Source: Datnioides undecimradiatus (lineage: Eukaryota; Chordata; Actinopteri; Lobotiformes; Datnioididae). Taken from it: a DNA stretch of 64,000 bases. Within the stretch, counting starts at the first letter, position 1. Each line of letters opens with the position of its first letter. Under the pieces are notes generated by a model, which made no database searches, was not told the DNA's origin, and saw only the letters and a program-made list of their open reading frames with translations. This document shows, one piece after another, positions 58,863 to 64,000 of the stretch. The stretch spans positions 447,089 to 511,088 of the forward strand of contig WARS01004318.1 of the NCBI GenBank assembly GCA_008933995.1, written 5' to 3'. The translations under genes and the position numbers were made by a program.

Positions 58863-59982
58863 TAACACACACACACACACAGAGTAACACACCAGCTCTT
58901 CCTCCTTATTTAAACATGGCTGCTTTCACTCAAATGCTGTCGGGTGGAGATGCAGCACATACCTGCTCCTCAGAGCAATGCACCAGGTGCAGCACACCTG
59001 GCTTTCAGAGGGAGGTGACACTCTAATTTGGTTTAATTCAGGTTAAAAACACACCTGTGGTTATTAAACACATTAAAAACATGCTGCAGCCTGATTTTGC
59101 AGAATTTAATTAACAGACACGTCCTGAACGCACGCAGTAGTGACGCTGCAGCTCTGATCTTTGGAACCTTGCCTGTCTAAAGGTTCCTGTAGCTCCGGCT
59201 GCAGCAGCTCTCAGCAGATAGAGGAACAGAGGTCAGTGTTTCAGAGATAAACGGTGTGTGTCGGAGACGCTGAGCGGTTTGTGTCTTCGCCCTCAGAGAG
59301 GCTGCACCAACCTGCTGAAAGGAGACACCAGAGCGTCCCGAGCCAACATGACCGAGCGCAGCTACGAGAAGATCTTCTGCTCCAACATGATGAAGACCAA
59401 CCAGGACATCATCGCAGACGGCCTGACCGAGCAGACCGTGGACATCTTCATTGAAAACAGTGAGCGCCACCAGCAGAAACATTGAACTGGCTCCTGAATG
59501 TTGACTCAGCGGAGCTCCTCTGCTCTCCCTCCACAGTCCTCATCTGCGGATTGGCCGGTTTCTCCGACTTCTATAAAGCCGATTGGCTGCAGCACATCCT
59601 CAGGCTGCAGGACGAGGAAGTGGGCTGCTTTGGGAGAGACAGTGAGTGTCTGAACAGCAATAAAATAATAATAACCAGTTAATAAATCATCATTAATCAT
59701 AATTATCTAAGTCTCTGTTGCATATATTTAAACATCGGTGATCTAAAACAGATCTGGAAACATCAGGTTAATTGTTCTAATTAACGCACGTGAGCCAATA
59801 ATGTGCATTTAAACAGATGATGCGATGCAGACGCTGCACAGACGCGTTAACAGCTGTTTGTTTCCTCAGAGAGCATCATCTCACAGATCATCGGAGACGA
59901 GCTGCTGGAACAGCTGCAGCCTCACAGGAGAGTGAAGAGGAGGGAGAAGATACTTCCAGGTCAGTTAAACGAGTCCTTCATC

Positions 59983-60048
<66 letters not shown>

Positions 60049-60191
60049 CTCACTGTTTCTCCCTCTTCTCCTCCTCTCGCCTCCCAGACGGCTGCTCCAG
60101 TCACATGACCGCGGTGGCTGTCGGTGCTCTGGGAGGATACCTGAACTACTACCTGACAGAACAGGACATAACGAAGAGGCCGCTCTCCTGA
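56182..60191 (+). CDS. C16orf89 homologue, secreted protein (UPF0764)
   Basis: Eight exons: 56182-56362, 57167-57319, 57721-57871, 58473-58590, 59297-59459, 59537-59641, 59870-59959, 60088-60191. Phases agree and give 354 aa. It starts with a cleavable-looking signal peptide (hydrophobic residues about 9-20, ending SQA at about 24), then EVIDDILSSLSRGASFLERQ. Family stretches are TTECYDEQLSDKCLTLLLGTW, CIVTKPCRDTMTRFGCPHYSLSHQLLY, FCSNMMKTNQDI and ICGLAGFSDFYKADWL. The many cysteines and two N-glycosylation sequons (NGT in KMNGTPC, NMT in ANMTER) suit secretion. The biochemical function is not known to me; human C16orf89 is reported as a secreted thyroid-enriched protein. The neighbour ALG1 is divergent, as on human 16p13.3. 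Exon 4 is preceded by a (GT)n run that ends 8 bp before its AG. Confidence 0.93.
56636..56675. repeat. (TATAA)n microsatellite
   Basis: About eight copies of a 5-bp AT-only unit in C16orf89 intron 1. Confidence 0.9.
58439..58464. repeat. (GT)n run at the C16orf89 exon 4 3' splice site
   Basis: (GT)n followed by TTGAGCAG and exon 4 at 58473, with no ordinary pyrimidine tract. Confidence 0.95.
58819..58880. repeat. (CA)n microsatellites in C16orf89 intron 4
   Basis: CA run 58819-58858, an atagtaa interruption, then a shorter CA run to 58880. Confidence 0.95.
59985..60047. repeat. (CA)n microsatellite in C16orf89 intron 7
   Basis: CA run of about 62 bp ending 40 bp before the exon 8 acceptor. 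A normal pyrimidine tract remains between. Confidence 0.95.
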
Positions 60192-60655
60192 ACGCCCCCC
60201 TCCCCCTCCACAGGGGGGCGTTCACACTAGACAAAGGCTGTAGATCATCAGGTAGAGACGCTCCTCGCGGCCGGAGGCTGCGGACACAACACGTTGCTTT
60301 AACATGATGAAAATGTTTAATTAAACACTGGGATGCGGCCGTTTTAGCACCACATGGAAACTAGATTTCTGTCATATTCTGTTTTACGTGCACATGTAAA
60401 AGATGCTTTTAGAAAGCAGAGATGCTCCAATCCTGAAGGAAACGATCAGGGTTCAACTTAACAAACGACTCGAGCTGCCGAAAAGCTGCAAATCTGCTCC
60501 TTGTCCACACGAGACTGTCGAAACCATCGATAGCACCTGTTTAAAGGGTCCTCTCCCTGTTAATCTAATGATCCACTTATTCTGGCAGTAATACCGTAAT
60601 ATCATCAGTGACTCCAGTGAGAGAAACGTGCAGGAAGTGAAACCTGCAACTTCAA

Positions 60656-60661
60656 AATAAA
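60656..60661 (+). terminator. Candidate C16orf89 polyadenylation signal
   Basis: AATAAA about 465 bp after the stop. A nearer variant ATTAAA lies at 60320-60325. Confidence 0.4.
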
Positions 60662-60699
60662 AGCCTCCCCTGAGTCTCTGCAGGTGAAGGTTTCAGGGT

Positions 60700-61716
60700 T
60701 CTTCCAGATGTTCGGTGACATAGCAGCGTGCAGGCTGATCGACAGAACACACTTTTCCCTCCGCTCTGCTGGGACAGATGTTTTGGTTTTATACACGTGT
60801 TTATGTTTGACAACAGCTTTGGCTTTTGTTTGGTTTGTGACTGCTGTCGGCCTGTGATGCACCCAGCCAGCTAAAGTATTAGTTCATGTTTTTCTAAATG
60901 AATTCAGGGTTTTCAGGGTTATTTCTCATAAATAAACAGTTTCATATTTGAACAGACTGAAACACCAGGCCGGATTTAGCTTTTTGCCCTGAGCCTCAAA
61001 CCGGGGTCAGTTAAACGCTGTCGGTCGGACTCTTGTTGGGAGTTTTTGTCTGAATTTGACGTCAAAATGCTGAATAATTAGATGTTTCAGCTGCTTGTGA
61101 TTAAACGTCTGCAGTGGAAAGAAAAACGGTTCAGGAAACGGTGAAAGAGACGCCTACTTCACCACGGCGACGCGCATCAGCTCATGCAGGCTGCTCCACC
61201 TGAGGCAGCCGGTGGGGCCAGGCGTCGCCCGTTAGATGAGACGATGTGATGTGTTTTGTGCTTGCGCTCAGTCGCTGCTTAAACAGGCGTCAGCTTTGAG
61301 ACGCAGCTCGCACAGTTCCTGATTGGAGCATCTCTGTTTGACAGGCTGAGAAATATTCAGTGTAAAAGAAAATATGCAAATAGTTTTTTCCCAAAATAAC
61401 AAAGTTTATTTTCTTTAAATTATGTTTTTTTCTTTACACAAACGTTTTATCTCCTGAATATAAACCAGCTCTGACCAAAGAGGATATATGCATGTAGATG
61501 AACTCACATACAAAATGTCATCGTGTGTTTAATGTTAGCAGAATAAACAAACAACAAAACAAAACAAAACAAAACAAAGTGTGCCGTATTGACACATGGA
61601 GAACAGATAATAAATATGAATCATCTCCGCCGAGGTTAGAGTCTGTCAGACTGTGGAGAGGAGCTTTGGCCCGAGCACTGACTCTCAGCTCCACTCCAAA
61701 ATAAGAGCATCCCCTG

Positions 61717-61790
<74 letters not shown>

Positions 61791-61883
61791 ATGAGAGCGA
61801 CTCCAGAAGGAAGTTGGGAACTGGAAATAGTTTTGGTTCCCAGATATTTAAGCTTGCACAGCAGGCCTCATTCAAAACACACC

Positions 61884-61939
<56 letters not shown>

Positions 61940-62090
61940 AGTGTGTGTGAGAGTGTGCGCCTGCGTGGGTGTGTGTGTACCACTCTCCTTGTGCTGACTG
62001 TCTCTTGAATGCAGCTGACTTTCATTATCCTTCCAATCAAAGACGCTGACAAACCGCCTTCGCTGCAGTCATGTGATCACGGTGATGACA
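60700..62090. other. Convergent interval between C16orf89 and IFT70
   Basis: No gene is seen. It holds an (AAAAC)n run (61556-61577) and two long (GT)n microsatellites (61720-61789 and 61886-61938). The two (GT)n runs are separated by unique sequence that includes AAATAGTTTTGG. Confidence 0.5.
61720..61938. repeat. Two long (GT)n microsatellites
   Basis: GT runs of about 70 bp (61720-61789) and 53 bp (61886-61938), with a related interrupted GT-rich tail to about 61979. Confidence 0.95.
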
Positions 62091-62744
62091 TCACTTGTTC
62101 CAGCCAATGACCTCGTAGAACAGCGCCTTGAGCAGCCGAGCCTCGTAGGTGACGGTGTTCTTGCCGATGTGGACGCGGCTCTCCTCCAGCGGCTGCTCGA
62201 TGATGGCAGGAACCTCCTTGCCGTACACTGACGAAGAGGACAAGACTGAGTGTGAGCATGTGACCTGAGGGTGGCGGCAGAGGAAAGGTTCATCTTCTGG
62301 AGAGCGCGACCGGTGCACGTCACTGGAAATCTGAATGCACCTGTGTGCACAGCGTACTGATAACTGAGCTTGTCTCATTCTCCTGCTGCGTCGCTCACAC
62401 TCTTTGTTTGTGTTTGAGTTTGTTTGACTTTTACGTGAGAAGAGAAGAGGCTTTCAGGTCCGGACAGAGCTGCAAACATTAGCCTCTTACAGTGAACCTG
62501 TGAACCCCAAAGCTAATGCGGTCAGTGCATCAAATGCTAACTCTTAGCCTTTGAGTAACAACAGGAAGTTAGCATGTTACGTGTGTTATGTGGATGGCTG
62601 CTGTGGCTCGTTATTCAGATCATCTGAAGCCCTGAGGCTAAATGCTAATGTGCGTTCAGCACGTTGACACGTCAGCTCCCAAACTGAACATGGCGTCGAA
62701 CCCAAATGTCTTTACTGCAGTGCAGAGGGTTAGCATTTATACAG

Positions 62745-62783
<39 letters not shown>

Positions 62784-64000
62784 TGCTGCTCACCCTCGCA
62801 GTGCTCCAGGAACTGAATACACTCTTGGACCACAGCGTCCCTCAGCATGACCATGTGTTTGGACATGTTCTCCAGCAGAGACAGGAAACAGCGCTTGGCG
62901 TAGAACCACGTGTCCGTCCCCAGCTACACACACACACACACACACGTTATGACGGTGCTGATAAATCATAGTATATAAACATATAAAGGAGCCATTAAAC
63001 CAATATAGGGTACTATACAATATGTAGTAAGCATTGATAATGTATTGTATTGTTATGTAATATATAATGTGCTGAAACAGGATAACAGTATATAAACAAC
63101 AGGCTGTATGAGGTGAATCATAGTGACCCTGTAAATAATAAACACAGTATATTATGTAAAATATTAAACTCAGATCAACAGAGAGTTAAACTACATGCAT
63201 TACAGTATTTTATACATGAGAAACATCTTCCTTCTGTCTGAGGGAGTTCAGACATGGCGGCGGCCGGGCTGTGAGAGGCTGGCGTGCCAGCGTGGAGCTC
63301 GCCACGCTTCACATTCCTGAGCCCCGCTCTGTTTTCAGCGCGAACGTGTCGGTGCGCCGGCGATTGTTGCGGGGATGAGAGGGGGAAACACTCGGGATGA
63401 CGGCTTGTGTTCTCAGCTGGAGCTTAGTGGACTCAGCTGCGGCCGCAGTCTCGTGTTGTGGCTGCGCCGGATCAAAGGCCCCGAAAAGGAGGAGAGCCTC
63501 AGAGAGAGCGGCAGAGTCCTGCAGGGCTCAGACGCTTAGTTTTGGTCCAGATACTTGTTTTTAAAGTTTCTGCCGCCCATCACTCAAAACATGTTCCTCG
63601 GCTGTCTGGTGCATGAGCACGGCTACAAAAGCCCAGAATGTCGAGTGTCTGACCTTCTTGTTGTAAGGCTCCAAGCTCTTGATGACACGAGAGATGCCGA
63701 AGTCGTAGTTCCCCTTGGCGCAGTACAGCGTCCTGAAAGACCAAACACCGGCACTTTGATCATTGGGGTCGATAAATCAGGTGCAGCACACGAAACACAG
63801 GAGCAGCAAGAAACACAGGAGCATGTGAAGAGTGGTTGATGTGGTCGATGGTGGGTATGTTCAGAAAAGGCAGTGAAGGAACCTTGGGCTGGATTATCCC
63901 TCACGCTGACTCTGCAGCGTGGTGACATGTTTCTCCTGGAGCAGCACAGAAACGCAGCGACTCACCCGATCACCAGGTTGACGATGCAGAGGTGGAAGAC
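62091..64000 (-). CDS. ift70: IFT70/TTC30, intraflagellar transport TPR protein (3' part)
   Basis: Four exons of a gene running off the right edge (- strand): 63966-64000 (partial), 63654-63732, 62794-62923, 62091-62227. Phases agree. IFT70 (TTC30, zebrafish fleer) is an all-TPR subunit of the IFT-B complex needed for cilium assembly. The visible C-terminus reads VFHLCIVNLVIG, TLYCAKGNYDFGISRVIKSL, LGTDTWFYAKRCFLSLLENM, QECIQFLEHCEG, PAIIEQPLEESRVHIGKNTV and ends YEVIGWNK. These match TTC30A/B over the last 130 residues or so. Mammalian TTC30A/B are, to my knowledge, single-exon, so the introns show this is the ancestral multi-exon form. The third exon's acceptor is flanked by (TG)n and its donor by (CA)n. 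Confidence 0.93.
62746..62781. repeat. (GT)n microsatellite beside an IFT70 donor
   Basis: GT run (sense CA) starting about 12 bp inside the last intron, just after GTGAGCAGCAG. Confidence 0.9.
62925..62945. repeat. (CA)n run at an IFT70 3' splice site
   Basis: The sense strand reads (TG)n TAG|CTGGGGACGG, with the repeat replacing the pyrimidine tract. Confidence 0.9.

Noticed and set aside
61653-62052. Val/Cys and Thr/His repeat proteins
   Set aside because: They are translations of (GT)n microsatellites.

Overview
The window is vertebrate genomic DNA, almost certainly from a ray-finned (teleost) fish. Evidence: short phase-consistent exons with GT-AG introns; abundant (CA/GT)n microsatellites; fish LINE tails and a mariner relic; three copies of the fish antiviral PARP-like family Gig2; and a fish-type C2H2 zinc-finger gene with the N-terminal MSSxQ/VNERL exon. 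There are no bacterial-style operons. All exon models were built by hand from splice sites, reading-frame phase and remembered family sequences. Coding lengths sum to whole codons in every complete gene except one.

Layout. 1-9.8 kb: interferon-type cluster of three Gig2 paralogues (two on -, one on +). Each has a non-coding first exon preceded by a paired IRF/ISRE motif, and duplicated non-coding DNA carries mariner transposase debris. 10.8-13.7 kb (-): two-exon, 11-finger C2H2 protein. 13.8-18.6 kb: non-coding, probably partly the RAB40C 3'UTR. 18.65-31.1 kb (-): RAB40C, six coding exons, promoter-like sequence at about 32.4-32.5 kb. 35.8-42.1 kb (-): PIGQ, 13 coding exons plus an upstream non-coding exon. 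44.8-49.06 kb (+): EEF2KMT (FAM86), whose seventh exon carries two apparent frameshifts. 50.06-54.9 kb (-): ALG1, 13 exons. 56.2-60.2 kb (+): C16orf89 homologue, 8 exons. 62.1-64.0 kb (-): 3' part of IFT70/TTC30, running off the window.

Gene relations. PIGQ and EEF2KMT are divergent, as are ALG1 and C16orf89. EEF2KMT/ALG1 and C16orf89/IFT70 are convergent. RAB40C-PIGQ and EEF2KMT-ALG1-C16orf89 correspond to neighbours on human 16p13.3, so the right two thirds is a conserved-synteny block. PIGQ and ALG1 both act at the cytosolic face of the ER, in GPI-anchor and N-glycan assembly respectively.

Best leads: the ISRE-linked Gig2 cluster with an intact H-Y-E triad and a membrane tail in only one copy; the double frameshift in EEF2KMT; a 65-bp satellite dispersed through introns of RAB40C and PIGQ with one shared end; and (TG)n runs sitting directly against several 3' splice sites.
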